From Bacillota bacterium (GTDB taxonomy: Bacteria > Bacillota_E > RBS10-35 > JAJYVN01): a stretch of DNA of 26,232 bases. Every line of letters begins with the position of its first letter. Within the stretch, counting starts at the first letter, position 1. Below the pieces are notes generated by a model that worked only from the letters and a program-made list of their open reading frames with translations, did not search any database and was not told the DNA's origin. This document shows positions 8,590 to 17,811 of this stretch, in pieces. The stretch spans positions 1 through 26,232 of the forward strand of contig JAJZWQ010000026.1 in the NCBI GenBank assembly GCA_021846605.1, given 5' to 3'. Both the position numbers and the translations under genes were made by a program.

Positions 8590-10515
8590 GACACCACCTC
8601 CTGAGCCATGGGACGGCTATCCCCGAGACCCTCCAGCCACGCATCCAGGCACAGAACGGTGTACAGGGCATCGCTCCAGTCCTCGCCGCGCCCGTGGCGG
8701 TCCCACAGCGCCGCGATGGCGGACGGCTCGAGCACCCGCCAGACCGGGGCATCCCTGTCCCGGAGACGTCCCCGCCAAGGCCCAGCCGCCGGACCGCGCA
8801 GCCATGCCGCGACCGGCGGGGCAAACCCGGTCTTGTGTCGTTGGACCAATTCGGCCGGTAGATAACGGCCGGCCAACTGCCGCAAAAGGTGTTTGGTGCC
8901 GTACCCGGGGAGTTTGGCCGCAGAGGGCAGCGCGGCGGCGAAGCGCGCCAACTCCCAGTCCAAGAGGGGAGAGCGCGCCTCCAACCCCACGGCCATGGTC
9001 GAGACGTCCATCTTGGTCAGGAGTTGCGGCGAGAGGTACGTCCAGATGTCCGCGGCGAGAATGCGCCCGGGCCAATCCCCGAGCATGCGACGGTAGGGAT
9101 CCAGGCACTGCTCGGGGTCATGCCGCCCGACCGCCCCCAAAAATCTCTCCGTGCACACCGCGCCGAGCATGCCGGCCAGGCCGCGGGTGGGACGCAGAGC
9201 CGAAGCCGGGCCAGTCCGTCCCGCTTCCAATAGGCGGCCCAGGTTGCGGCGCAGCGGGTCGCGGGCGGCGCGGGCCCAGTGCTTGGCGCGGGCGGCGAAC
9301 AGGCGCTGACGCAACCATCCGGGAGCCACGCCGGCATAGCGTTCGGCCGCCTTTGCCACGACGGGACGGGCATAGCCGGCGAACAACTCGTCCCCGCCGT
9401 CCCCGTTGAGGGCGACGGTCAGGTGGCGGCGGGCCGCCCGCGCGACGGCAAACGTGGGCAATGCCGATGGATCGGCGAACGGCTGCCCGAGACTGTGCCG
9501 ATGGATCGGCGAACGGCTGCCCGAAACTGGCTTGAATTTCGAGAAGATTGTCCAGGCTGTCCGCACCGACCACCTCCTCGTGGTGGTCGGTGCCGTAACG
9601 CTCAGCCGTCAGGCGTGCCAAGGACCGCTCGTCCCTGGTGTCGCCGGCGAACCCGATCGTGACGGTGGTCAGGCGTCGCCCCGCCGCCTGCGCCGCCTTG
9701 GCCACGACCAGACCAGAGTCGATACCCCCACTGAGGAACGCCCCCAGGGGCACGTCGGCCTCCAGGCGCTTGCCCACGGCCCGCGTCAGGAGGCCGTCTA
9801 GTTGCTCCAGCATCAGGGCTTCCTCCGGCGCTTGGGGCCCGGGCTCCGGCAAGCGGTCGAAGCAGCCAAACGTCAGGCCGGCGCCCGCCCGCATGGTCGC
9901 CCAGTGCGCCGGTGGCAACGCCAAAAGCCCATCGAATGCGGTGGCGGGCGGTGGCACCGCCATCCAGGTGAGAAAGTCGGCCATAGCCTGCGGGTTCAGA
10001 GAAGGCCGCAGGGGCACCAGCCGGCGCAGCGCGGTCAGGGTGGAGGCAAACGCCAGGCCCCCGCCGACCTCGCTGTAAAACAGTGGCTTTTTGCCGAAGC
10101 GGTCACGGGCCAAAGACAGGCGCCGGCGCATGGCGTCCCAGAGGGCGAAGGCGAACATGCCATCCAGCCGCGCCAAAAGGCCCTCAAGTTGCCACTCCTG
10201 ATACCCGTGCACCAGCACCTCGCCGTCCGTGGCCGTGCGGAAGGTGTGGCCGCAGGCCACCAGTTCCCGTCTGAGGCTGCGGTGGTTGTAGATCTCGCCG
10301 TTGAAGACGACGGCCACCGTCCCGTGACGACAGACCAGGGGCTGATCGGCCGCCGGCGTCGGGTCGATCACGCGCAGCCGGCGATGACCCAATGCCACCT
10401 CGCCCTGACGCCAGACACCCTCGCCGTCGGGGCCGCGCTGGCGCATGGCCGCCAGTGCGGCCCCCAGGCTCTCGGGGGTGCAGGAGCGGAAGGCCACGCC
10501 CGCTATGCCACACAT
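8586..10515 (-). pseudogene. asnB: Asparagine synthetase (glutamine-hydrolysing) family, frameshifted by a 34-bp duplication
   Basis: Class II glutamine amidotransferase fused to an ATP-dependent synthetase domain. The start MCGIAGVAF places nucleophile Cys2 directly after Met. The glutaminase domain continues with RQRGPDGEG, VVFNGEIYNHRSLR and a DRFGKKPLFY segment. The PP-loop is FLSGGIDSG (Ser262). At SFGQPFADPSA a 34-bp duplication moves the frame. The remainder (ALNGDGGDELFAGYARP, TKMDVSTMAVGLEARSPLLD, LPAELVQRHKTGF) lies in the shifted frame ending at 8586. Removing one copy gives 631 aa, normal for the family. The start overlaps the upstream glycosyltransferase stop by 13 bp. In polysaccharide operons such proteins are thought to amidate sugar acids or other groups rather than make free asparagine. 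That would suit the adjacent dehydrogenase, but it is inference. Confidence 0.9.
9462..9529 (-). repeat. 34-bp tandem duplication (frameshifting)
   Basis: Copies at 9462-9495 and 9496-9529 differ once (G9491 versus A9525, giving Leu or Phe in S[F/L]GQPFADPSA). The length is 1 mod 3. The unit boundary lies at a small palindrome, GCCGAT-GG-ATCGGC (9463-9476). Confidence 0.95.
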
Positions 10516-11649
10516 GCGCTGTTCGCCTCCCCAAGGACGGCGCGATAGACGCCCTCCCAATTGCGGCCCGCCGCCTCCGCCGGGAACTGCGCCCGGACCG
10601 CACTCACCACCGGGGCTGCCCGCCGTCCCTGGTCCAGGACCTCCAGCAGCGCCGCGGCCAGCCTGGCGACATCTCCGCTCGGCACCAGACGCCCGCGGTC
10701 GGGGGTCGAGACGATCTCGGCAAGCCCGCCGGGCACGGCGCCCACGACCGGCACGCCGTAGCCCAGCGCCTCGGCGGCGACGCGCCCGAAGGGCTCGCCG
10801 CTGGAGGGCACCAGCAGCGCGTCCAGATCCGGATACAGGGCCGGCAGGTCGGCACGCTCTCCCAGGAAGACCGTGCGGCCGCCATCGGCTTCTGCCTCGG
10901 CCCGGATTCTCCGGGCGGAACTTGGCAGAGCCGACGACCACCATGCGCAGGTGGGGGTGCACGCCACGCGCGACGCGCACGGCAGCCAGCGCGTCGTGCT
11001 GGCGCTTCCAGGGGGCGATCTGACCCACGACGCCGACTAGGGGCACAGTGCGGTCGATGCCCAATTCAGCCCGCAACCGGGGGACGGCCTCCGGCCAGTC
11101 GACCCCGGGGTGGACGGCGTACGCCGCCACCTTGGCGCCGAACGCGCGGTGACACTGATCACGGATGAAGCGGGAGTTGGCGACCAGCGTCACACCCCGG
11201 CGGCGGGCCACCAGGCGCGCCACCGCGGCGGCGGGACCGGGGGGGACGTTGTCGCGCACGGCCCAGATGGTCGGCAGGTCGACGCCGAAACTGGCCGCCA
11301 TCCCGGCGCGCAGACCGTTGGCCGCGACGATGTCGGCCCCGACGGCCCGGGCGTGCGCGCGGCAGGCGCGCGCAAGCTTGACGACGCCGGCCCCGGCTGC
11401 AAGCCAGCCGCCCGGTCCGGCACCCACCCGCGGCGACCATGCGGGCAGTGGCAATGGCTCCCACCCGGCAGCGCGTGCCCGTTTGGCGAAGGGGCCCTCC
11501 GGGATCGCGATCCCGGCCGTGCCCGCCGTGTGGCGCAGGATCTCCAGCAGCGACTCCTCCGCGCCGCTCCACTCCCGCGCCAGACTCACCCAGAGCACGC
11601 GGGGTGCGCGGGACGGCGGGGCCGGCGTGATCGGCGGTGTACCGTTCAT
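10503..11649 (-). pseudogene. GT4-family glycosyltransferase with internal frameshift
   Basis: GT-B glycosyltransferase beginning MNGTPPITPAPP, then VLWVSLAREWSGAEESLLEI. The ATG at 11649 overlaps the preceding gene's stop (ATGA). The first frame reads VGVVGQIAPWKRQHDALAAV and VVVGSAKFRPEN. Near 10905-10925 the frame changes. The second frame gives ARRIRAEAEADGGRTVFLGE, LPALYPDLDALLVPSS and the donor motif EPFGRVAAEALGYGVPVVG, ending TAG at 10503-10505. About 381 aa result if a single base is removed. Unlike the other lesions no tandem duplication is visible. The overlap of CCGGAGAATC in both frames fits either a 1-base insertion or a deletion between short repeats. The stop overlaps asnB by 13 bp, so truncation would probably also affect asnB translation. 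Confidence 0.8.
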
Positions 11650-12776
11650 GCCCCCGCCGCCTCCCGGTAGACCGCTTCCACGCGGCGGGCGACCGCGTCC
11701 CAGGCGAAGCGCTGTTCGGCCAGCCGCCGCACCGCGTCGGGCGTCGGTAATCCCCCGCGACCGGTCACAACCTGTGTGAGGGCCCAGATCAAGCGTTCGA
11801 CATCTCGCGGCGGCACCAGGCACCCGGGCAACCCCTCCAGGGCCTCGGGAATGCCGCCGACAGCGAAGGCGAGCACGGGCACCCCCGAAGCGAGTGCCTC
11901 GGGGATCACCATGCCAAACCCTTCCAGGCAGAGGCTCGGCAGCACGAAAACGTCTGCCGCCCGGTAGAGGTCCGGCAATTCAGCGTCCGGCACCCGGCCC
12001 AGCAGGCGCACCCGCGCCTCCAAGCCAAGCGAGCGCACGCGCGCCGCCAACTCGGCGCGCATTTCACCGTCACCCGCCACCAGGAGGACCCAGTTGGCCG
12101 GGGGCAGCTGCCGGACAGCTTCCAGCAGCACTTCCAGGCCCATGCGGCGCGCAAGCCGGCGCACGGTCAGGAGGACACGGACCGCCGGCTCCAAGCCGAG
12201 GCGGCGCCGGGCTGCGCCGCGGTCGCCCGGCCGGAAGCGCGTGAGGTCCACCCCCGGCGGGATGACCGCCAGCCGCTGCGGCGGCACACCGTACCGCTCG
12301 CTGGCCAGGCGGGCGAAGGCGGAACTGAGGGTGATGACGGCCCGGGCGCGTCGGTATACCAGGCGTTCGAGTCCGGCGCGCATCTCCAGCGGGCCGGGCA
12401 CGCCGTCCCGGCCCGCCTCGACCCGCGCCTCCTCGGCCCACGGACCGTGAAAGTGCACCACCCACGGCAACTGGACGGCAGGGGGCAGGCTGAGAATGCC
12501 GGCCGCGGGCAGGGCAAAGTGGGCGGCCAAGAGCGTCCAGCGGCGCCCCCCGCTGCCGAGGATGCGGTGCACGGCCCGTCGCGCTCCCCACACAGTGGAC
12601 CAGGGGCCCCCTGCCCGGTACTGACCGGGTCCCGCCGGCAGCGGCGCAGCGCAGACCTCCGCCACCAGGTGACCGCGTTCGGTCAGCGCACGATCGAGAT
12701 CCACGCGGTATCGGTCCAGACCTCCGGGCACCTGGGCCGGGTCCAACATCCCGACCGCGACCACGTCCACCTGCAT
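11646..12776 (-). CDS. GT4-family glycosyltransferase
   Basis: Intact 376-aa GT-B glycosyltransferase. The ATG at 12776 (MQVDVVAVGMLDPAQVPGG) is chosen because GGAGGGG lies just upstream; the longer open frame upstream is Gly/Ala-rich and unlike protein. The N-terminal acceptor loop is QVPGGLDRYRVDL. Other elements are LPWVVHFHGPWAEEARVEAG, IPPGVDLTRFRPGDRGAARR, VRVLLTVRRLARRMGLEVLL (donor domain entry, with ARRMG where many relatives have xxKG) and the E-x7-E motif EGFGMVIPEALASGVPVLA. It sits between two other glycosyltransferases, 26 bp after the first and overlapping the next by 4 bp. Its likely role is sugar transfer in repeat-unit assembly at the cytoplasmic membrane face. Donor and acceptor are unknown. 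Confidence 0.85.
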   Translation of the reverse strand: MQVDVVAVGMLDPAQVPGGLDRYRVDLDRALTERGHLVAEVCAAPLPAGPGQYRAGGPWSTVWGARRAVHRILGSGGRRWTLLAAHFALPAAGILSLPPAVQLPWVVHFHGPWAEEARVEAGRDGVPGPLEMRAGLERLVYRRARAVITLSSAFARLASERYGVPPQRLAVIPPGVDLTRFRPGDRGAARRRLGLEPAVRVLLTVRRLARRMGLEVLLEAVRQLPPANWVLLVAGDGEMRAELAARVRSLGLEARVRLLGRVPDAELPDLYRAADVFVLPSLCLEGFGMVIPEALASGVPVLAFAVGGIPEALEGLPGCLVPPRDVERLIWALTQVVTGRGGLPTPDAVRRLAEQRFAWDAVARRVEAVYREAAGA

Positions 12777-12802
12777 TCCGCCCCTCCAGGGCCGGTGCCG
12801 CC

Positions 12803-14019
12803 CTATAGCGACCGCCCGGCCGCCGCATCCACATCCGGGAAACCCCGCGTCAGGAAGTCCGTGATCTGCCTGGTCAGGCCCGCGCGGAACGCCGCCGGGG
12901 AAAAGCGCTGCGCCTGCCGCTGCAGGGCGCCACGGTCCCACTGGATGGCGCGCGCCCGCCGCAAGGCGTCGGCGAAGTTTTCCGGGGTGGGGGCGCGCAC
13001 CAGCAATGCGGTGACCCCGGGCACCTGCGTCTCAAGCACACCGCCGGCTGAGGCCGCCACGACCGGAGTGCCGGCGGCGTTCGCCTCGACCGGCGCCAGG
13101 CCGAAATCCTCGACACCGGGAACGATCAAGGCGATCGCCTCGGCGAGCAGGCGGTTCCGGGTGCGGTCGTCCACCCGGCCCGTGAACGTCACTCCGGGAC
13201 CAGCCAACCGCCGCAGCCTCGGCAGATCGGGCCCGTCACCCACCACGATCAGCCGCTCGCCGGCCTGAGCCGCGGCCGCGATGGCTAGGTCGACACGCTT
13301 GTATGGCACCAGGCGCGAGACCACGCAGAAGTGGGTCCGCGGCCCGACACCGAGCGGGATGCCGGTTGTGTCTACCGGCGGCGGCAGAACGCTCGCCTGA
13401 CGCCCCCAGCGCCGCCCGATGCGCGCTGCCACCTGCGCCGAATTGGCGACGAGGCGGGCCGGCCGCGCACCGGCCCGCCGGTCCCAGGCGCGCAACCGGC
13501 CAGCGGCGGCGCGTCCCGCGTCGCGCACCAGCCGGGGCCACCCCAGTGTCTCGACGTAGGCGTCGTAGTCCCAGGCAAAGCGCATCGTGTTGTGGATGTA
13601 GGCGAGATGGCGGTCTGGTTCGGCGTCGAGTCCGTGGGCAAAGGAGCTGGACGAACTGAGGACCAGGTCGAAGCCGCGCGGGCGTAGCGCGTGAGCTGCC
13701 GTCGGCAGCAGCGGACCAAGTCGAAGCCGCGCGGGCGTAGCGCGTGAGCTGCCGTCGGCAGCAGCGGCAGGAGGCGCTTATATGCGGACAGTCCCGGCAT
13801 GCCCGGCCACGACTGCAAGAACGATGTCCGGAACTCCGCCTGACGCATCCCGGGGGGCACGATCTGCGGGTTCACGGCAATCGTGTAGATGGGTGCGTCC
13901 GGAAAGAGCGCATGCATCACCTCCACGACACGTTCGGCTCCGCCCCACTGGGTGAACGAATCGTGGGCCAAGGCCACCCGCAGCTTGGCCACGGGATTTG
14001 GCGCCGACGTCCCGTCCAT
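12803..14019 (-). pseudogene. GT4-family glycosyltransferase, frameshifted by a 53-bp duplication (first gene of operon)
   Basis: The N-terminal half reads LRVALAHDSFTQWGGAERVV and LFPDAPIYTIAVNPQIVPP, typical of mannosyltransferase-like GT4 proteins. The ATG at 14019 is preferred over a GTG at 14028 because GGAGG lies eight bases before it. After LRPRGFDLV a 53-bp duplication shifts the frame. Without the extra copy the protein continues LSSSSSFAHGLDAEPDRHLA then YIHNTMRFAWDYDAY, the expected family sequence. It proceeds to FCVVSRLVPYKRVDLAIAAA, VVGDGPDLPRLRRLAG and the donor motif EDFGLAPVEANAAGTPVVA. The repaired length is 387 aa. As first gene of the operon its premature stop could reduce expression of everything downstream. 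Family call is firm, specificity unknown. Confidence 0.85.
13661..13766 (-). repeat. 53-bp tandem duplication (frameshifting)
   Basis: Copies at 13661-13713 and 13714-13766 differ once (G13666 versus A13719). The length is 2 mod 3. A small hairpin, GCTGCC-GTC-GGCAGC, lies near the end of each unit. Confidence 0.95.
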
Positions 14020-14524
14020 GTCCGTCACCTCCCCGGCCTGACGGCGAGAGCGTAGGGGAGCCCTGGGGTGGGCGCAGTGTTGGGCCAGGTGTGGTGTGTG
14101 ATGCCACCCAGCGGACGGTAACGCGTGGCTTGGAGGGTCTCAGGCGGGGTGTCGGGCCAGGGGGATGGCGAAGGGGCGTTCGTCCGACAGACCTGTCGGA
14201 TTCTGGCGGTATCGGGGGTGGTGCCCGCCTGCCCAAAATCCCGTCGCCGTGCGGCCCGCCGGGCAAGCCGCTCCCTTTTCGTCGACAGCGATGTCCCGGT
14301 GCCGCATCCCCAGTCGGCATCGGGCCTGGCGGTGCCGGGGCATGCGGGCCAAGCGCGCGCGGGGACATTGGGACACGGACACGGGCGCGTGGGGTGGAGT
14401 CGAAAACGGGCCGCTCAGGCCTGTCCCTGCTCGACAGAGTTCGCACCGCGGTCCGGGCTAGTGTCGTACTGCACCATTGCGCGCGAGGCATGCATTCGTC
14501 GGCATTCGGCGGGGAGGTGCCGTG
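14020..14524. promoter_or_regulatory. Divergent intergenic region of the polysaccharide locus
   Basis: About 500 bp between the minus-strand operon and the plus-strand glycosyltransferase/ATPase pair. No gene is visible. Both transcription units should start here, so it is the natural place for shared control. It holds an operator-like palindrome (14183-14200). No obvious -10/-35 pair stands out in this GC-rich DNA. Confidence 0.45.
14183..14200. promoter_or_regulatory. Operator-like perfect palindrome
   Basis: TCCGACAG-AC-CTGTCGGA is an 18-bp sequence with two perfect 8-bp arms and a 2-bp centre. The size fits a dimeric helix-turn-helix regulator site, between divergent polysaccharide genes. 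No matching regulator is proven. The ATPase-HTH protein encoded at 15771-17811 is one candidate. Confidence 0.45.
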
Positions 14525-15715
14525 GTGGCGGCTGAACTCGATCTGCGGGCACCCACCGTGGGGGCGTGGCCGGCCATGCAGCCAGAAGGCCCGAAGGTCG
14601 GCTTGGTCATGCCGCTGGCCACGGTTCGGGGCGGCGCGGAGCAAATGCTCCTGGATCTGTGCCGTCAGCGCACCGTGACCAGAAGCCGACTGGCGGTGGC
14701 ATTCCTGGAAGACGGCCCGCTGGTCGGCACTGTGCGGTCCCTGGGGCTCCCGGTGGCGCTCATCCCGCGCGGGCAACTCCGCCAGCCCCACCGTTTCGCT
14801 GCGACCGTGGCGCGCCTGGCGCAGTGGGTCCGCTCTGAGCGGCTCGAGGGCGTGGTGTCCTGGATGCCGCTTGCCCACCTATATGCGGGACCGGCTGGAC
14901 TGGCCACCGTCGGCGCGGACCGGGTGGTGTGGTTCCAGCACGGGCTGGTGTCGCGCAAAGCGACGGCGTGGATGGATTGGCTGCCGGCGAGGGTGCCCGC
15001 CCGGGAGGTGTGGTTGCCATCGCGGCACACGGCCGAGGCCCATCGCCGCCTCGCACCGGAGTTGTCGGTGCGCGTGATCTATCCTTCGGTCGACCTCGCA
15101 CGCTTCGCACCGGCGCGCCTACCGTCAGCCAGCGAGGCGCGTCGGCGGTTGGGCCTGCCGGCGACCACGCCCACCGTGGGGATGGTCTCGCGCCTGGAGC
15201 CGTGGAAGGGCTGCACGACCCTGGTCGCCGCGGCGCCCGCGATCCTACGGCGGATGCCGGAGGCGCGGTTTGTGATCGTCGGCGGACCCCACTTCAGTGC
15301 GCCGGACTACCCGGAGCGGTTGCGCGCCATGGCCGCGAAGCTGGGAGTACACGAACGGTTCACCTGGGCAGGTCACCAGGCGGACGTACCCACGTGGATG
15401 CAGGCCATGGATGTCGTGGTGCACGCGTCCTGGGGCGAACCGTTCGGGATGACGGTCCTGGAGGCCATGGCCCTAGGCAAGCCAGTGGTAGCCGCCGCGA
15501 GTGGTGGCCCCTTGGAGAGCGTGCGCGACGGCGTCGACGGCCTGCTGGTGCCGCCCGGGGAGCCGGGGAGCCTGGCCGACGCGGTGAGCCGGTTCCTGCA
15601 GCATCCGGCCGAGGCGCGCGCCTTCGGGGCGCGGGCGCAGGTGCGCGCCCAACACTTCTCGGCCTCGGAGATGGCCCGGACCGTTGGGGCGTCCCTGCAT
15701 TCGGTCTTTTCCTAA
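14525..15715 (+). CDS. GT4-family glycosyltransferase
   Basis: Intact GT-B glycosyltransferase of about 396 aa. GGGGAGG at 14511-14517 supports a GTG start at 14525 (or 14522); an ATG at 14576 (MQPEGPKVGLVMPLATVRGG) is a later alternative that loses no conserved part. Features are VRGGAEQMLLDLCRQ (acceptor loop), VIYPSVDLARFAPARLPS, GMVSRLEPWKGCTTLVAAAP, FVIVGGPHFSAPDYPERLR and the donor motif EPFGMTVLEAMALGKPVVAA. It is transcribed divergently from the main operon but is probably part of the same glycan pathway. The ATPase gene follows after 55 bp, so the two are likely co-transcribed. No duplication or frameshift is present. Confidence 0.85.
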   Translation: MAAELDLRAPTVGAWPAMQPEGPKVGLVMPLATVRGGAEQMLLDLCRQRTVTRSRLAVAFLEDGPLVGTVRSLGLPVALIPRGQLRQPHRFAATVARLAQWVRSERLEGVVSWMPLAHLYAGPAGLATVGADRVVWFQHGLVSRKATAWMDWLPARVPAREVWLPSRHTAEAHRRLAPELSVRVIYPSVDLARFAPARLPSASEARRRLGLPATTPTVGMVSRLEPWKGCTTLVAAAPAILRRMPEARFVIVGGPHFSAPDYPERLRAMAAKLGVHERFTWAGHQADVPTWMQAMDVVVHASWGEPFGMTVLEAMALGKPVVAAASGGPLESVRDGVDGLLVPPGEPGSLADAVSRFLQHPAEARAFGARAQVRAQHFSASEMARTVGASLHSVFS

Positions 15716-15734
15716 GCGGGAAGCGAAAGCCACG

Positions 15735-15751
15735 GGCCGCGGGAAGCGGCC
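15735..15751 (+). other. Small hairpin between GT4 and ATPase genes
   Basis: GGCCGC-GGGAA-GCGGCC forms a 6-bp stem with a 5-nt loop. It lies 19 bp after the glycosyltransferase stop and before the ATPase ribosome binding site. It could attenuate or stabilise the message. There is no T-tract. Confidence 0.3.
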
Positions 15752-15770
15752 ACAGAGGTAGGGGGAGCTT

Positions 15771-17811
15771 GTGCAGGCGTTTGACGCTCCGACCAGCGTC
15801 GGGTCCGCCGTTGCCGACGCGGAGTCCGACCTTCTGTTCGGGAGAGAACGGGAGATTGCGGCTCTGAGCCAGCTTGTGCGCGCCAGCCGGCAACGTCCGG
15901 TGGTCGTGTACGTGCACGGGACCGCCGGCAGCGGCAAGTCGGCGACGCTGCGCGCAGTCCAGCGGTGGTCCGCAGGCGAAGGGGTACGCCCCGTGCTCCT
16001 GGACGGGGCCCTGAGCGGTCCGAGTGCCGATACGCTCCTGCACGCCCTGCACCAGGCGCTCCTCACCCCAGGGCCAGCCGCCCCGCGCAATACCGATACC
16101 GTGGTACGCGCAATCAATGAACTCGGTGCCGATGGGGGAGTGCTCCTGGTCGTCGACCATTACGACGAGCTGGTCGCGGCCGATGCCTGGTTCCGGCGGG
16201 AGATCATTTACCGCTGTGGCCCGGGCGTCTGCCTCGTGCTGGCAGGGCGGCGCGACCCTGACGAGGCATGGCCGGGGGATCGGGCCTGGCGGTCGGTGGT
16301 GCGCCCGGTACCGCTGGAGACGTTCAGCGAGGCGGAGGCGCACGCATTCTTGGAGCAGTACGGAGTACGGCAGCCGGCTGCCCGCCGGGAGGCCCTCCAG
16401 CTTGCCGGTACCAGCCCAGCGCTCTTGGCCATCGTCGCCGACGCGCTGACGCGCTTACCGGTTCGCCCGGATGGGGCCACCGACGAGGTGGCGCGCTGGT
16501 CAGCCCTCATCGAGCAGATGCTGCATCCGGGCTCACGCCGCCGGACGTGGCGGGCCGGCTTGGGGGCCTCGGAAGTTGACCGGTTGCTGGCGGCGGCCTC
16601 ACTGCTGCCAAGCTTTGACCGCGAAATCCTGGCGGCCATGGTGGGGCAGGTCACGGTCGACACCGGGTGGCCACAGGTCATGGGCCTGCCAGGTCATGGG
16701 CCTGCGGCTCCTCTACCCGGTGCAGGGTCGCTACCGGGTGCACGATACCGTACGCGAGGCGATCCGCGCCGTCGTGTTGCGGCAGCGCCCGTGGGCGCAG
16801 GCGCGCTGGCGGCAGCGTGCCCTGACCCACGCCCTGGGACGCAGCTTCGGGGCCGGGGGGTACGACCAGGAACAGGCGCTCCTGCTCGCACTTCACGGCT
16901 CGCCCGTGGGGGCGCGGCTCGACGGCGCCAACACGCGGTACCGCACCACCACCGCCAGCCCGTCCGACTGCGAGGAGATCGCCACGGTGTGGCGCACGGC
17001 CCTCCAGGACGCCTCGTCCTCAGAGGCGCAGGCGCGCGGGGCGCTCGTCCTAGCCCTGCTGGGGACCCGTCCGGACGCCTTCCGGGTCGTGCGTGACGCC
17101 CGCGGTCAGCTTGCCGGGTACAGCGCGAGCCTGGCGCGGGCGCCCGAGGTGTCCAGCTTGTTGGGGCCTCGGGCCGAGTTGGCCCACGCGCACTCCGACG
17201 CGTCTACGTTGGTCCTCTGCCTGCTCGAAGTGGCCCGTCATGATCCGGGCGTGCGCGAGGCATTGTTGCGTGACCTGTTGTTAACATTTTCCCGCTTCGA
17301 CCGCGTCCTGTCCCTGTTGGACGACCCTGGCGCCCGCACGCTCTTCACGGCGCTGGGGTTCCGTGACCATGGCGGGTTCCGGCCCGGCGAGGGGTATCAG
17401 GTGCTGGACTTCACGGAAACAGGAGGGTGGTCGGCCTGGCTGCGGCAGTTGAGCTGTCCCCGGGCGGACGAAGTCCTGCCCGCCTCGCGCCACCGCCAAG
17501 CCGCACGGGACGCGCTGAGCGCCCTGCACGACGATGAGCGCCTAACCCGGACGGCTGCGGCACGCCACTACGCGGCGGTCCACGGCCAGGCGCCGATGCC
17601 TGCCCGCGTCCGGGCCTGGCTGCTGGACGCGCTGGATTCGGCCGACCTGGGGGGGCCCTCGATGCCGGGGCGAGACGTGCTGCGGCACTACTACGTCCAC
17701 CGCACCGGGTCGCACGAGGCGGTGGCGGAGGAACTCGGGGCTTCGCGCGCCACCTATTTCCGCTGGCACCGCCAGGCGCTGGACCGCTTCGGCGAGAGCC
17801 TGTTCTCATGA
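15771..17811 (+). pseudogene. P-loop ATPase / GNAT-like / helix-turn-helix fusion, frameshifted by a 16-bp duplication
   Basis: The GTG start follows GGGGGAG. The N-terminus is an AAA_16/STAND-type ATPase: LLFGREREIAALSQLV, Walker A HGTAGSGKSA (residues 50-57), Walker B VLLVVDHYDEL (Asp129) and the sensor-like VCLVLAGRRDPDEAW. At codon 302 a 16-bp duplication shifts the frame. With one copy removed the protein is 674 aa and continues GLRLLYPVQGRYRVHDTVRE. From about residue 385 to 540 the sequence resembles a GNAT acetyltransferase (YRTTTASPSDCEEIATVWRT, FRVVRDARGQLAGYSASL, ARTLFTALGFRDHGGFR, then YQVLDF). The C-terminus from about residue 630 is a helix-turn-helix (SHEAVAEELGASRATYFRWH). This suggests an ATP-dependent transcription regulator. 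The GNAT part is inferred from pattern only. As written the protein would lose its GNAT-like and HTH parts. Confidence 0.75.
16674..16705 (+). repeat. 16-bp perfect tandem duplication (frameshifting)
   Basis: Identical copies at 16674-16689 and 16690-16705, shifting the ATPase gene by one base. This is the shortest of the dispersed duplications. Confidence 0.95.

Noticed and set aside
9118..11823. A single 901-codon minus-strand frame as one fusion protein
   Set aside because: It is a chance read-through joining the N-terminal half of a frameshifted GT4 to the N-terminal half of asnB. The middle part is Arg/Gly-rich nonsense, while the true continuations lie in other frames.
699..17811. Programmed ribosomal frameshifting to explain the split genes
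   Set aside because: No slippery heptamers are seen at the frame changes. In every case but one the change coincides exactly with a tandem duplication whose length explains the shift.
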